The notes: generated by a model from the letters alone, not told the origin. 64,000 nucleotides of DNA from Spinacia oleracea (GCF_020520425.1 NC_079490.1:744001-808000), one strand, 5' to 3'. Shown: positions 42,801-54,564, numbered from the stretch's first letter. A program made the numbers and translations.

Positions 42801-45800
42801 AAGAGAAATTATATGGTAGTGGGTAAGAACTTGAAAAGGTTCCACCCCTTCTTAATCTTCTTTCACAAAATCCAGTCTTACTCACATTACCAACTTCATA
42901 CCATACCAAGAAAGAAAACTCAAACAATATTACATCAAAATATGCAGCCCAAGCATATAAAATACGAATGAATCCAAGTCACACCCTGACAAACGTACAA
43001 ACTTCTGATGATTTATGCCCAAGAGAATCAACATAAGCCCTTCCTGCCTAGTAATAAACCTTGTACACCAAATTCCTGAAACCCAAACCACCATCTTCTT
43101 TTGCTAGTCAAACACCTCATGCCACCATTTATGTAGGCTAACCCCTCTTCTCCGGCTCTCTCCCCAACACCAATGAAACATATGATAACCCTCTAAAAAC
43201 TCTTAGTAACAGGACCTAAAAGAGACAATTACTACATAGAAATCCTTGACATATTAAAAAAATCAATGCACCTTCCTTACTGAAATAAGCTGTCTTACGT
43301 AGCTGCAGCCTTCAAGCCTCTTACCTATTGTTTCAACCACGTGAATACGTGATCCCAAAAAATACTCTGTGGATTCCCTCAAAAAGGAACAGGATAAGTA
43401 ACAGGACAGACACCAAACAACTTAGGATTCAGGAAATATTGGCCCCACTAACCGAATTAGTTCTTATGCTGATCTCAAACCTTGTTAAACCTCAAAAACC
43501 TAAAGAATAGTGTGATCATTCTCGAAAATAGGAAGACCATCCAGGAAGAACTAAATATCTGAATATTGCAACCGAGAAATCATATAACCTATTTTTCAAC
43601 CCTTCATGGCTCCAAAGCACTCCCTAGGCCACTCATCTCTATTATATAAGCCAATCCTTGAAGAGTTTGGTGTCCACCTAAAATATCTATAATGACCTTA
43701 TTTGGTATATTATTATATTATTTTAAAATGGTCCTTATACATATTTTTTGAAATTTGAAGCACGCAAAGGCACATAGCTAGTCAGTCAAACTCATACAAC
43801 CAAGGTCTTTAGCACAAGATAGAATATTTGGATTGATAAAAATCATTATACCAGAATCCATAAGATAAAGGGACATTAACCGTAGTCAGTACAGAGACTT
43901 CTTTTTTTTATTATCCACGAAACAAAGAGGTTGCATAACAAACAATCAACAACAGGGGAAAAGGCAATATTCAGTTTACTATAGGAAAAGAAAGGATTAC
44001 GAGAAGAAACTTAAAACCTGACCTGAAACCCAAAAACAAAATGCAGAAAGTCAAGCATATCAGGGCCTCTGACGGGAGATACAAAATCAGCTGGCACTTC
44101 TGGTAGACCTCGAACGTCCTTCAAAGCAGACACAGCTGCTCTCACCTGATAACAAGTCAAAATCAGAACAGAAGAACCCATGTCAAAGTTGTATCTTTAT
44201 GAAAGAATCAATCACGTAATAATTCAAGTCTTATTCAACAACTGACCTCAGGGAAATAAACAATCCTGTTAGTTGTGCTTGTACTTTCCAGCGGAATAAT
44301 ATTGTAAGCAATCATATCTTCGGTCATAGCTGCATCCGACTCCATAACCCGCTTAAGCTGGCAGGAAAAACAAAGCAGATTTACTAACAAGTAAAAATTT
44401 AAATCAGCTACCTCAATAACTATCATTTTTAAAACGTGTAAGAATTAACAATAAGAAATTGAATCACAGAAACGCAAAGGAGATGTCAGTGTCACCCAAG
44501 AGCATCATTCCCACAACCTCAAAGGGAAATCAAGTGAATGATTGCATTATTATAAACAGACAACAAACAAACACGAGACAAGTCGCAAGTCTTGCAACAG
44601 TAAGGAAACATTGCTCGTCACTAAACCTAAATCAAGTTCCATTTGATACAGATAAATAGATAGACAGACCAAAAAAGTTATCAAGTGAGCTAATAACAGC
44701 CTTTCCAAAGAAAGCTCCATAATCATGACAATGGATGAATGAGCATTGCTCAATGAATAACCTTATGTTCATAATTACGCCACTTGTCATACAAGGTTCA
44801 AAATTTGTTCATGGTTCTTGTTTGAATAAAAACAAAATACGTGAACTAGCCTTAACCAAATTTGAGCTGAAATGGTTCAATGAGCCATCGAATTGATTAC
44901 AAATTTACAATCCTATGTCACTGCAGTTCTTCAGCAAGGCCAAGTCAGGAATAGCAACGGTAAGAAATTCAACACGGTAGTAAAATGATGCTTATGAAAT
45001 TTGAATACTTCTTAGAAGTCTCACATAGCTACTATCAAATTTTAGAATGTCATAAAACAAGCAATAAAATTTATAAGTCACAATACAAAAAGAAGACTCA
45101 ACATCGGACCTCCTCTGGAATCAATGTTTCAGCTTCTCCAGGAGAAACCTCCCTAGTCATTTGTTCAAGTACTTCTCCCAACACTTTGAGAGTTGCAAAA
45201 ATCTTTTTTCTTTTCTTAGTTTTCCTTTCCAACCTGATATCATAAAAGTACATTGTTAATTCATTTGACAAATCACCTAGTAACATAAAATAAGTTATTC
45301 ATACTTCAATGTTCAATGTTAGAAATTGCATTGGAAAATTAAAAGAAAACAATAGAATATAAGTAAAATAAAATGAAATAGAAAAGAAAACATTTCATTT
45401 ACACAGAGCTGGTCCATGCTGCCCATGTCTACCAGGGTTGCATTATGCGGACTAACGTAAGTATACACCACTTGGACCTTGCTTTATAAAGAACGGTCAA
45501 AGTATCCTATACATGACTACCGTTACCTACAGAATATATCACAATGTCCCCATAACTATAATGCTTGAATTAGATCCCCTCAATATGTCAAGCATCCCAA
45601 GATTTTGGGGATACAGATAATACAACTGTTAAACCTTTGCAGAGTTTCACACTTCTTACAGCCTCAACATTTTAGTCATGTGACAGCAATACAAAAGCTA
45701 AACCGACTTATCTTTTGTCCAGTAATAGAGCAATAAATAACTACTTGTTAGTATTAAACATGTTACAGACGTTACGGTCCATACATAGATGGTAATGTTA

Positions 45801-47326
45801 TTCTTCTAGCTCTTCGAAGACTAGTTCTTCCATATTTAACCCGAATGACAGAAATAATACCATTGTTTCAGTAATATATTTTCAGCTTGAAGATTACAAG
45901 GGGTAAATTGTATTGATCATCTATTAAGGCCAATTGTATGTAGGATATAATTAAACTCTTAATAACTAAGACAATGTAGTATATAAGAAATTTTTCATTG
46001 AACATATGAAAGAAGCAGAGAAGAAAAAAAATCAGCTCAGGCAGAAGAGCATACTCTCCAAGATTCCCAGTAAAAGCTCCAGACTCTCGGAGCTTCATTT
46101 CATCTTCCAATAGCTGATCCACATTATTCATCTGTCTATATTTACGGTAGAATTCCTGCAAACGAGCAATATCTAGGCTTCTGTCTATACTTCCAGCTTC
46201 TCTCTTGGCTAGTTTTTGCTGCACAGAAATAAACCCCAAAAGAAGATATAGAAAGGGGACAGAAAGAATAAGCCAATGTCCCCGGAGAAGAAAAACTACA
46301 AGAAAAGCAGTGAAGCAACAAATAGTACTCCTAACAGAAAACGATGAATGATGGCATTATAATAATCCAATGTTCGGGTCTTTGGCAGGTGACAGGCACG
46401 TTAAAGAGAAATCCAGTTATCAGGGATAACCCAGATACAAAGTTGCACTCATTTTGCATGTGATATTAATTTGACAGAAGTATGATTTGTATATGGTGTC
46501 AGGCTATTCCACTCCATCTAGATACAACAACCTCCATCTAGATACAATATGAGGCTTGGACACAACAATTTATGTAACAAGCATAACTGAAACCCTTGCA
46601 AATTGTCATTCTAACCCTAGCATTGACACCTTAACCCCAGCATATAGGTGTCTAGAAGACAACAAGTAATAATAAATATATCTACAGCACCTTCATGCCC
46701 ACCATGCAAACCACATTTTTAACAAAGATAAAGGCGGTAAAACATACGAAACGTTGCTTGCAATCCCGTATAATTAAGCTCAACGCTTGAACGGTCATTG
46801 TGCAAAGTAAAAAATATAGATGAAGGACTCTGTAACATGTTATGGTTCCTTTTTTTCTCCCTAAACAAACAAAAAATACATAGGACAGAGTAGGGAATAC
46901 CTTGATCACAGACATCAATCCAGTCTTGAACTGCATAACACCTCTTCCTTCACTATTAGGATCAAGGTTCTGAGCCATGGAGTATGCATGCTCACAAACT
47001 GCAATGATCAAATACCCAATTATTTTCGTAACCCTTCAAATAATCAATGAAACCCTATTCTTTATGTTGTAAACAAAGTACTATTATAACAAAGGAGAAC
47101 CCTAATTCAGAAATGGAACATTACGTATTCGAGCAACATTCGGATCTTCGGCTTGAATTTCATCAGCAGCTCTGAGTATATCATCAATAAGTCTACTATT
47201 CCCAAGCGAAGACGGCACATTGCCAGCAATCCCAGTGGTGTGTCTACCATGAGCATCTGCACCACCCCTTGCACTTCTCAAAGCTGCCCTAACTAATCTC
47301 TCCCATAGCTCCTCCGCCCGAGACAT
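20258..47326 (-). CDS. CALS9: Callose synthase 9 / GSL10-type beta-1,3-glucan synthase, complete
   Basis: A very long gene with several dozen exons; all segments checked against my memory of Arabidopsis GSL10 read on without breaks. The start MSRAEELWERLV at 47326 is set by family match and by a leader intron just upstream. The stop TGA is at 20258. The order from the N-terminus: Vta1-like region (RAADEIQAEDPNVARI, GVMQFKTGLMSVIK), FKS1 domain (IWGEAANVRFLPECLCYIFH), N-terminal membrane block, large cytosolic loop, glucan-synthase domain ([26 protein letters not shown]), then C-terminal membrane helices ([21 protein letters not shown]). The enzyme makes callose from UDP-glucose at the plasma membrane. 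In Arabidopsis GSL10 is needed for male gametophyte division. DAAMTEDMIAYNIIPL and LAKREAGSIDRS favour GSL10 over GSL8. Its neighbour at 57930 is another clade. Confidence 0.95.
23605..23862. mobile_element. CALS9: Stowaway MITE, 258 bp, in a CALS9 intron
   Basis: The ends CTTCCTCCGTTCCACAATA and CTTCTTCCGTTCCACAATA form an inverted repeat, flanked by TA at 23603-23604 and 23863-23864. Confidence 0.85.
28837..29166. mobile_element. CALS9: Stowaway MITE, 330 bp, in the large CALS9 intron
   Basis: The ends are CTCCCTCCGTCCCGGAATAC and its near-perfect inverse, flanked by TA at 28835-28836 and 29167-29168. It lies in the 2.3-kb intron between the exons near 27275 and 29577. Confidence 0.9.
31763..31945. 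repeat. CALS9: GC-richer dispersed repeat in a CALS9 intron
   Basis: Contains GTACCCATGTCGGACACGGG, TGTCCGTACCCATGTCC and ACCCAACACGGGCAATCG, with ends around CCAGGACTCCGG and AGAGTCCAAGTAACATAG. This wording recurs in plant MITE-like repeats; the class is not clear. Confidence 0.45.
36000..41400 (-). other. CALS9: CALS9 exons for the FKS1 domain and N-terminal membrane block
   Basis: Readable segments include LDEAAVQIVFLKSLENYIKW (~41370), SLYYLIWGEAANVRFLPECL (~40950), AREMDEILRQQVMKQADSC (~40480), SSFVEHRTFWHLYHSF-type sequence (~39080), AMTIVGFNDGRIDATTLKQV (~38750), FISFFMRIPACHRL (~38240), PLVEPTRIIVMTDNLTYSWH (~37170) and IYLLDIYVFYTI (~36220). The alternation of hydrophobic runs fits the 6-8 N-terminal helices of the family. 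Confidence 0.75.
39955..40058. repeat. CALS9: ~44-bp tandem repeat, 2.3 units, in a CALS9 intron
   Basis: The word GTCAGTTCCTTTAATTTCAT recurs three times with T-rich spacers and TTTTTGATA. Confidence 0.75.
41703..47326 (-). other. CALS9: CALS9 exons for the N-terminal cytosolic part
   Basis: Exon 1 is 47326-47125, exon 2 46998-46901, exon 3 46218-46055 and exon 4 about 45233-45110. Further exons lie near 44357-44246, 44140-44022 and 41798-41703. They encode MSRAEELW to QSRLRIPEEIEP, including the coiled segment ERKTKKRKKIFATLKVL. The 2.2-kb intron 41799-44021 shows no clear element beyond a lone CTCCTCCGTCCTCCCC at about 42295, possibly a MITE end. Confidence 0.8.
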
Positions 47327-47329
47327 CTC

Positions 47330-47562
47330 CTGATCCCCGGAAGACAATTCAATACAAAAATTAAGTACCGAATTCAAAAAAAAAAAACATCATTTTGAAC
47401 ACCCAATTACCTCATTTTCACGTTAATACCAAAATTAACGTACGAATTAAACAAACTTTGATGCAATTGGAAGGCTAATTTAATACTAAAAACAGAAAAA
47501 CAATGTAAATGAGAATTCAATTTTGACAACCAAAATTTACAGAAAAGAATTGAAATTCATAC
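47330..47562 (-). other. CALS9: Leader (5' UTR) intron of CALS9
   Basis: On the minus strand a donor TTTCCGAG then GTATGAAT lies at 47563/47562. An acceptor GGGGATCAG then GAGATGTC lies at 47330/47329, three bases before the ATG. A non-coding first exon would then lie upstream of 47563. Confidence 0.55.
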
Positions 47563-47756
47563 CTCGGAAACTAAATCTGTTCAAAAGTGGAGTTAAATTG
47601 GCTTCAAATTTGCTCCGAAAGCTTCATATTGATCGAACGAAAGAGGAGAAGAGTGTGGGAAGTTGAGCTTAAACCCTAAGATCGGAATGGATTTACAGAA
47701 ATCGGAACGTGACTGTATTTGGGAAGACGACGATGGGGGTAAAATGAAATGGCAGT

Positions 47757-47800
47757 TTCTTTTTCTTTTTCTTTTTCTTTTTCTTTTTCTTTCTTTCCTT
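47757..47800. repeat. (TTTTTC)n microsatellite in the CALS9 upstream region
   Basis: About six TTTTTC units. A shorter form lies in the duplicated copy near 55303-55322. Confidence 0.85.
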
Positions 47801-48609
47801 TGAATATACTTTAATTTTTTAATCCAATGCAAATTGGATTTGATTTTAGTTTTAACAATTTCTAGGAAAATTGTTCATTTTTGATAATCTATTACCCCTT
47901 TGTCTCGTGTTAATTGTTTCATTCTGACTAAAAATCTCATTAAAATTAATTAAATGGGTCAAGTAAAATGAGACAGAGCTATTACATACCAATTATAAAA
48001 AGTTGAAACGATTATAACAAGATCTCACGTGCGAAATATAAATGACGACTATGTTAGGCGACTCAACTTGTGATTTATAAGTCACAAGTTCGAAACACAC
48101 TAACATAAGTATCGATTCAGTAGGAGGAAATAGTCTTATGATATTTGTGAATTCAAATTTTTGAAAACAACATCAAAGCAACAAATAAAAATTACGTGGT
48201 AACTTCGACGTACCATTTCCGTCTATTGACTGGTCTTTTTTGTAAGGGTAAAGGCCAATACCCAGTAGCCTTCATTGTTAAGTAAACAAAAATCAAAAGC
48301 AATTACATCATCGATCGTGCTTAAACCACCAGCTATCCACACACGCATAGTGAATTCGAGTGGATTACTACCTACTTTAATAAGTTGAGTTTTGATTCCC
48401 TCAAAAAAATAAAAAAATTGAGTTTTGATAGCAAAGAACATACTTTGCAAAACTATTCTCCATTTTCATGCACAAGACTCCTTCAAAAGTCAAGGCTCTT
48501 CCCAAAACTCCATCAAGACTTGTAATAAACTCAATCTTAAACAACTCCAACTTTACTTATTTTTTTCATTTTATTGGAATTTTCAACTCTATTTAGCTCT
48601 CTTTCTCTT

Positions 48610-48712
48610 TTTGTCTTTTTTACGCACCGCACATTCGCACACCTGAACCCGAGACCTCCCTTAAGCAACATCAAGCTGCTTACCACTTGAGCCAACTCTA
48701 TGTTGGTTCATT
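48610..48712 (-). mobile_element. tRNA-derived SINE
   Basis: The minus strand has box A (TGGCTCAAGTGG), then about 35 bp on a box B-like GGGTTCAGGT, then a purine/A-rich tail. It is present in copy 1 of the segmental duplication but I see no counterpart in copy 2, so it probably inserted after the duplication. Confidence 0.6.
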
Positions 48713-49149
48713 TTTTGTCTTTAGATGCAACAATTCTGTTTTCACGCATGACAGTGTACAAATTCAAGTAAATATAATACAACATTGATATTTCAAAATT
48801 CTCTTTCATTCATATTTCTACTTCGTTTCTAAATCAACCATTACAAGCTCAAATCACCAAAATTAGCTTCACTCTTCACTGTCCATTTTTCAGAAACTAT
48901 TTTTCACTGTTTACATTTCTAAAACCGATTTTCTTATACATTTTTTCGAACTTCGTGTTTCACAGAAAAGCTTTGGATTGAGGAATGAAGAAGCCAAGTA
49001 GGCTGACAGGAGAAAATGGTGCAACCTAGTAAACCCTAATAGGCAAGCTGTGCTAATTAAATTAAAATTACCAAAATGCTGCTAGAATACATAATAATTA
49101 CAACAGCTACAATAAGAGAAAATTTTGACAAGAATAAACTACAATAAGA

Positions 49150-49243
49150 TTAGTCCTTGTTGCGGGAAGCGCGGTCTTTACGATGCCCACCACCAAGAAT
49201 ACGTGATATCTGCTGAATGCTTGGTTGAATAACATTCGGGTCT
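49150..49243 (-). pseudogene. Duplicated fragment of a callose synthase last exon
   Basis: On the minus strand the fragment matches the last codons of the gene at 57930, ending in the same stop and Arg/Lys/Asp-rich tail. A 10-bp deletion relative to 57991-58000 (TGCAAACCTC absent) shifts the frame. Upstream, homology stops at the TTCGGGTCTGAAA point. It cannot encode a product alone. Confidence 0.85.
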
Positions 49244-49333
49244 GAAACAGAACAGAACAATTTTGTGATGAGAACAGCAGTAAAAAAAATGTTATATGAT
49301 AAATGAGAGTACATGATGCAACGAAAATGATAA

Positions 49334-49651
49334 AGGTCGCAACATGCGACCTTTAAGCCGTGTCACAATGATGACATGGCATACTTATGTGTCATGATTT
49401 AAATTGGAAACTAAAATATTTAATTTATATATCCTACTTTAAATGTTTCAAAAAAAGCTAGGAAAATCTTAATATTCTAATTTATTTCCTTATTTATATC
49501 GACTACCTTATTTACATATTTTCATAGTAAAAATATTGCATCGATAGTAAAAATATTATTATGACTCATAGCCTACGTGTCGCCTATATGTACCAATTAA
49601 ACTGCGACACGTAAGATTGCGACAACTAAATGTTGTCGCAACTTGCGACCT
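49334..49651. mobile_element. MITE, 318 bp, with palindromic ends
   Basis: Starts AGGTCGCAACATGCGACC and ends GTTGTCGCAACTTGCGACCT, whose inverse begins AGGTCGCAAGTTGCGAC. TAA flanks both sides (49331-49333, 49652-49654), as in PIF/Harbinger. Each end also contains its own small palindrome around GGTCGCAA. Confidence 0.75.
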
Positions 49652-49989
49652 TAAACCCTTGTATCAACAAGGTCCAAATGGCCTGTAAAAGCTACTCTTT
49701 AGTGATAACAGAGCGCGTGATGAACTAGAACATTTAAGATCGTTCTCTTCTAAGATCATTCTTTCTTTATCAAGTGCATAAAGGATTTTTCAGTAATAAC
49801 CATCAAGGATAGTGCTACCATGTGCAAGACAAGACCTGTAAGCAAAAACTACTTACCCACTGTAAATGGTCTTCTATAGGTACTTCTAGTATATCATCCT
49901 ACGAAACATTGTAGCCTTGTGGACTCTTCGTTATCAGCACCGCTCTCATCAAGATTTAAGGACCTACGCTTAGCTGACTGTAGGGTCAA

Positions 49990-51080
49990 TTGCTAGTACC
50001 ATGGTCCAGGGTCATCAGAGTGTGGTTTGGTGGGTGTGATGCCCACAGGTGTTGCTGCTATCAGCCTTGCAGGTGTTGAAACAAGTAGTGCAGGTGTTAG
50101 AAAAAAAGTTTTGAAGGTGCGGAAGCAAGTTTGAAGCAAGATCCAAAGGTGTTGCATCAGCTTCAAATCTAGTGCTGGAAGACCCATCATTACCCTCACA
50201 GCATAAGTGCCTTTCTTTGTTGGAGATTCTGACAGGCAAGATGATGGCTTAGCTGGCATGGGCTCGAGAACTTGAGCACCTAGAAGCCTAGATGAGAATC
50301 GCCTAAACCAGTGAATGCTGCCAATGGGGTGGGGGTGATGTTAACATTTGGCTCAGGTTCTTGTTTTGGCTGATGAAATAGTTGAGGTAATTCTCGCTCA
50401 TGAACATACCGTCCTGATTGCAAACAGAAGTCAGATCACAAATTTACAGTCAGTACACCAACTCATAGTTCAGCAGCCATCAATTTAAGTCTAAGATATC
50501 AAGAAAGAAAAAGAAAAATTGCGCATTCAAATGGCTAATGACTTGTAACTGGAAAAGAAAAAAAAAACAATTTATACCTCATCATGGGCTTTCGAATAAT
50601 CAATAACTAAACGTACACCCTACAGTCCTACACAGACAAGATCTGTCGGCAACAGATCATTTGAGGCTGATAAAGAATTCACAAGCATCTTCTGAAGTTT
50701 GAAATAAAGAATCAAAATAGCCTAGGCCTTACCAGCAAAATCTGATGCCAGAATGATGCCAATATCACCGGGAATCCCCTTGTCTTAGGCCTTTTGTCCT
50801 TCGAAAGAGCCAAATAAAGAGTCGAAGATATATTATTGACAAAACTATTGAGCAATAGTAAGAAATGCTCAAATAGAGTGGACAAAGCTTTGGAAAAAGG
50901 AAAAAATAGTAAGTCATACAAGCAACTACACATGCTTCTCTACAGGATGGACGGTAGCACACTCCATGAAGAAAAAGGCAGAACCGATTTCCCACTCTGT
51001 GTAAGACTTTCGATCTGGTATAAATTTGTATGTTACCAACACCTGCAACATTGGCCTTTCCGCCAGCAGGCATAATGACG
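49990..51080 (-). pseudogene. Unrecognised gene remnant
   Basis: The minus strand has exon-like pieces with splice-like edges. Near 51030-51070 it reads CFVIMPAGGKANVA; near 50715-50760 GIPGDIGIILASDFAG; near 50582-50625 GVRLVIDYSKAHDE before a GTATAA donor; near 50330-50410 RYVHERELPQLFHQPKQEPE. The pieces are separated by stops and frame changes, so I read a decayed multi-exon gene. I do not recognise the family. It lies between the Harbinger-like MITE and the F-box gene. Chance open frames remain possible. Confidence 0.3.
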
Positions 51081-51698
51081 AAACAATCTTTTTCTAGAGT
51101 GAATATATATGAGTGTGTCAGTACCCAGTCACCGCTATCGTAGATTCAACTAGAAGCACTAATAGAGAAAAGAAAATTGCTATTACCTACCAACATTGTG
51201 TAAAAACTTTCGCAGCTAATTTTGTCTGTGCTTACTGACTGTGCTAGGAAATGCTTGCAAACAGCCAAGTACAGAGGTGACAGCAGTTACATAATTTTAT
51301 GTTGATCACTAAATTATCTTGGATATTCCAAGGTGCTGAATAAACTCATCCACCATACTGTCGCAGAATTATGACAGACTCCGCTTTCCAGAAAGAAAAA
51401 GAAGAAAAGCAGACACTGTTACAGACAGACTCCTATAGGAAATGGTTGTGAAAAATAGATCGATATTTCTGCCAGCTCACCATGTGGCTCGGCTTCTTAT
51501 AGGAAGGAATATTGGCACAAAACAAAAATTGCAAAACCAATCAAAATTTCTTATAGGAAGGAAATCATGTAGCTATTGTAGTTGTCATATATAGGAGAAA
51601 ATCTAAAGACAAGATACATAACTTATTGTCCGGATAGGTATTGCATTATTATAAATAGAAAATCTATATTAGCAACAAAGTTGGATATTCTAGTAAAT

Positions 51699-54027
51699 TT
51701 ACTTGACAATTAACTTTACACCTGGAGGTAGCTTCGTTTTTAGCTCCACAAGACATTCTCGCGCACCTTTGTGATATGGTTTTGGGCGGAACATTGGCGG
51801 GAAATCAACAATCACCTCTTCAAGAGCAATAGCATTCTCAAGCACAAAAGCTGCAAACTCAAGGTCAATCGGCCGTCCCATAAAGCCAACAATCTCTAGC
51901 GTCTTCAGGCATTTGAGAGGGCACCGGCACGCATTGTGTTTGGCAATGGGCCTTGCATGTTTGATGTCAAACCCGTATAACTGCAAGAAGAACAGAACAG
52001 ATACCTACTAGTGTTAATGTTAACAGTTTTAAGATTAGATTAAATTAGGAAAGCAAAAAAGGATTGTTTAACTTATTTGATATCTTAAAACAAGTAGCTA
52101 GTATAGGGTGCTTGCCTTCAATGTCAGCTTCTGCATAACTGGCGCTGCCACAATCAAGGACGTCCATCCAAGGAGTGATTTATTGCAACATGCAATAAAA
52201 TACAGCTCTATATGCTTAAGATTTGTCAAAGCAGGAGGATTAATGATTTGGATATTCGACTCACATTTTCAGTTGATCATCAAACTTAGATACTCCAATT
52301 GCGAAGAATATTGTAAAAGTGAGTCAAACGCATAGGATATGGAGGCATTGTACTCTCGCGAACCAATAGCGACCTTAGAAAGCCAAGAGGCATGCCTGAT
52401 ATGTAGCTCTATAGCTCGGCCATAATATGTAAAAGATACAAGATTCGGGGTAGAAATATCAATAATTTTCAAGTGTGAGCAATGAGTTACCTCCAAATGT
52501 TTCAGCCGTTGTAATGAACTAGAGACTCTTAGGTTGGTAAGATACTTTGAATTTCCTACGCACAGCTTCTCAAGGAATATGCAGGAACAAACAAGGCAAC
52601 CAATGAATTCATCAGTGACATCGACGGATCTAAGACACAAAGATATTAAGGAAGACTTGATGCTAGCCACTTTAAGAGGAAAAGTACAGTGTGCACTCTC
52701 CATATTTACGAGATTAAATTTTGAAGTAAAGTTGAGGTCAAGTGTTTTGACTTGTTTTTCTGATGCAAAAACCGCCCACTTATCTACATGAGATTGATAA
52801 GTTCTGGTGAGACAAAACTTGATTCTAAGTTCATCTATAGCTGCTACACCAAAATGCTGGTCGACAACACGACTAACCCATGTCACAAAGTTGGATCTTT
52901 CATCAGAAATTACTTTGGGACTTTCCAATATCCTTTCCATTGCCCTCGAATCTTCAAAGTGCAAGCGCGGAAAATTTTCCCATATGTATTTCCATCGGTG
53001 AGAAACAACACTAAGCCTTGCAACTTCCTTCATGGTGAAGGAGGACAGGATTGAAAACAGAATTTCATCTGGCAACGCACACAACCCACTAGTCACTCCT
53101 TCTTTCCGCTGTATAAAATTCAGTAATTGATTCATCAAACTTACACAAGATTACAAGTTAAAGCTAGCTAGCTAAGGGATCAAGATCAAACCTGTTGTCA
53201 TTGCAAGATTTATTAATATTACATATCAAATTCAGTAATTGATTCATCAAACATACACAAGATTACTAGTTAAAGCTAGCTAAACCTGTTGTCATTGCAA
53301 GATTTTAGAGCATGCCATGATTTCATCATGATTAATATTACATATCCAATTCAGTAAATCTAGCTAAATCAACACATAACTAGTCATGTTGTGTATTCAT
53401 CAAAAATACACAAGATTACAAGTTAAAGCTAGCTAGCTAAGGGATCAAGATCAAACCTGTTGTCATTGCAAGATTTATTAATTAATATTACATATCAAAT
53501 TCAGTACATCTAGCTAAATCAACACATAAACATCACAAGTTAAATCTAGCTCAGGGATCAAGAATTCAAAATCATAACTTTACCTTAACCTTGTTATCGC
53601 AAGATTTATTAACTAATATTACATATCAAATTCAGTAAATCTAGGTAAATCAACACATAAACATCACTAGTTAAATCTAGCTCAGGGATCAAGAATTCAA
53701 AATCATAACTTTACCTTAACCTTGTTATCGCAAGATTTATTAATTAATATTACATATCAAATTCAGTAAATCTAGCTAAATCAACACATAAACATCACTA
53801 GTTAAATCTAGCTCAGGGATCAAGAATTCAAAATCAAAACTTTACCTTAACCTTGTTATCGCAAGATTTATTAATTAATATTACATATCAAATTCAGTAA
53901 ATCTAGCTAAATCAACACATAAACATCACTAGTTAAATCTAGCTCAGGGATCAAGAATTCAAGATCAAAACTTTACCTTAACCTTGTTATCGCAAGATTG
54001 TAGAGCAGGCCATGACTTCGTCATCAT
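51699..54027 (-). CDS. F-box/LRR (FBD-like) protein with an in-frame stop
   Basis: Exons: 54027-53977 (MMTKSWPALQSCDNKVK), 53108-52116 and 51980-51699 (TAA), 441 aa if read through. Exon 2 opens with an F-box (LPDEILFSILSSFTMKEVAR, then VVSHRWKYIW). Leu-rich repeats follow (KVASIKSSLISLCLRSVDVT, LQRLKHLEVTHCSHL), and exon 3 has an FBD-like end (NAIALEEVIVDFPP). Such proteins are substrate receptors of SCF ubiquitin ligases. Codon 297 (52271-52269) is TGA, although the same frame reads on as good LRR sequence (ALTNLKHIELYF), so the protein is probably cut short or the gene is dying. A CGA-to-TGA transition would explain it. Intron 2 starts with GC (52115-52114). An alternative start by reading through the intron-1 acceptor (ATG at 53135) is less likely. 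Direct expression evidence is absent. Confidence 0.75.
53190..54000 (-). repeat. Tandem array carrying copies of the F-box gene's exon 1 end and donor
   Basis: Four ~130-bp units are marked by CTTAACCTTGTTATCGCAAG near 53584, 53714, 53845 and 53976. The last belongs to the exon used in the model. Two or three older units to the left carry the variant CCTGTTGTCATTGCAAGATT. The copy near 53285-53330 retains a whole exon-1-like reading (MMKSWHALKSCNDN) before a GT. Confidence 0.85.
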
Positions 54028-54564
54028 TAATAATATTACATACACATGTATAGCATTCTAAACCTGGAAAAAACCACTGAGTATGTTAAACAATAGTACC
54101 ATACATAACTTGGTTAGCTCATGAATTTATATAGGAAACCGTAAACTAAGTAAGTATACTACAAATATGACACTAAAACCAACATTAGTGTTTTATGGTA
54201 TACTACAAACATCCTCAAACTCTAATCAGCACATAACATAATTCTATCTATTGTAAATCTGTCTTTTATGGTAGTTTATATCAGTTTAGAAAGCTATTTA
54301 TTTGTTTCCTAACATGAATTATTCAGCAGCCAAAATTTATGGCAAGTAGGTTTTTGCTTAAACACAAGTCTCTGACATTGACATATATAAGTTGTAAAAT
54401 TGACAGAATTCCTAAAGTTTATCACTATAAATAACTTAGATTGAAGATATTCAAACATAAGGATTCACTTAACCAAATAAATAAGTAGACCTTCAAAATC
54501 AAGAATTGCACAAGAGAAAATAGGAGCAGTAGACCTTCAAACTCGAAAAGCTGTCATCTTTGTA

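Larger units (their letters stand above)
47722..49243. repeat. Segmental duplication, copy 1
   Basis: Runs from the CALS9 upstream region (GACGATGGGGGTAAAATGAA) through the former spacer to a fragment of the second callose synthase's last exon. Homologous in order to 55268-58036. Shared landmarks include AATTTCTAGGAAAATT, AAAATGCTGCTAGAATACAT and TTGTTGCGGGAAGCGCGGTC. Confidence 0.85.

Noticed and set aside
50765-50830. A reading with KGLRQGDS, like a LINE reverse-transcriptase motif
   Set aside because: Only a few residues agree, no other RT motif is nearby in any frame, and the adjacent frame gives an equally protein-like reading.
53133-53135. ATG at 53135 as the start of the F-box protein
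   Set aside because: It would read through a good intron acceptor (TTTATACAG) and give an N-terminus without family likeness; the exon at 54027-53977 joins in frame.
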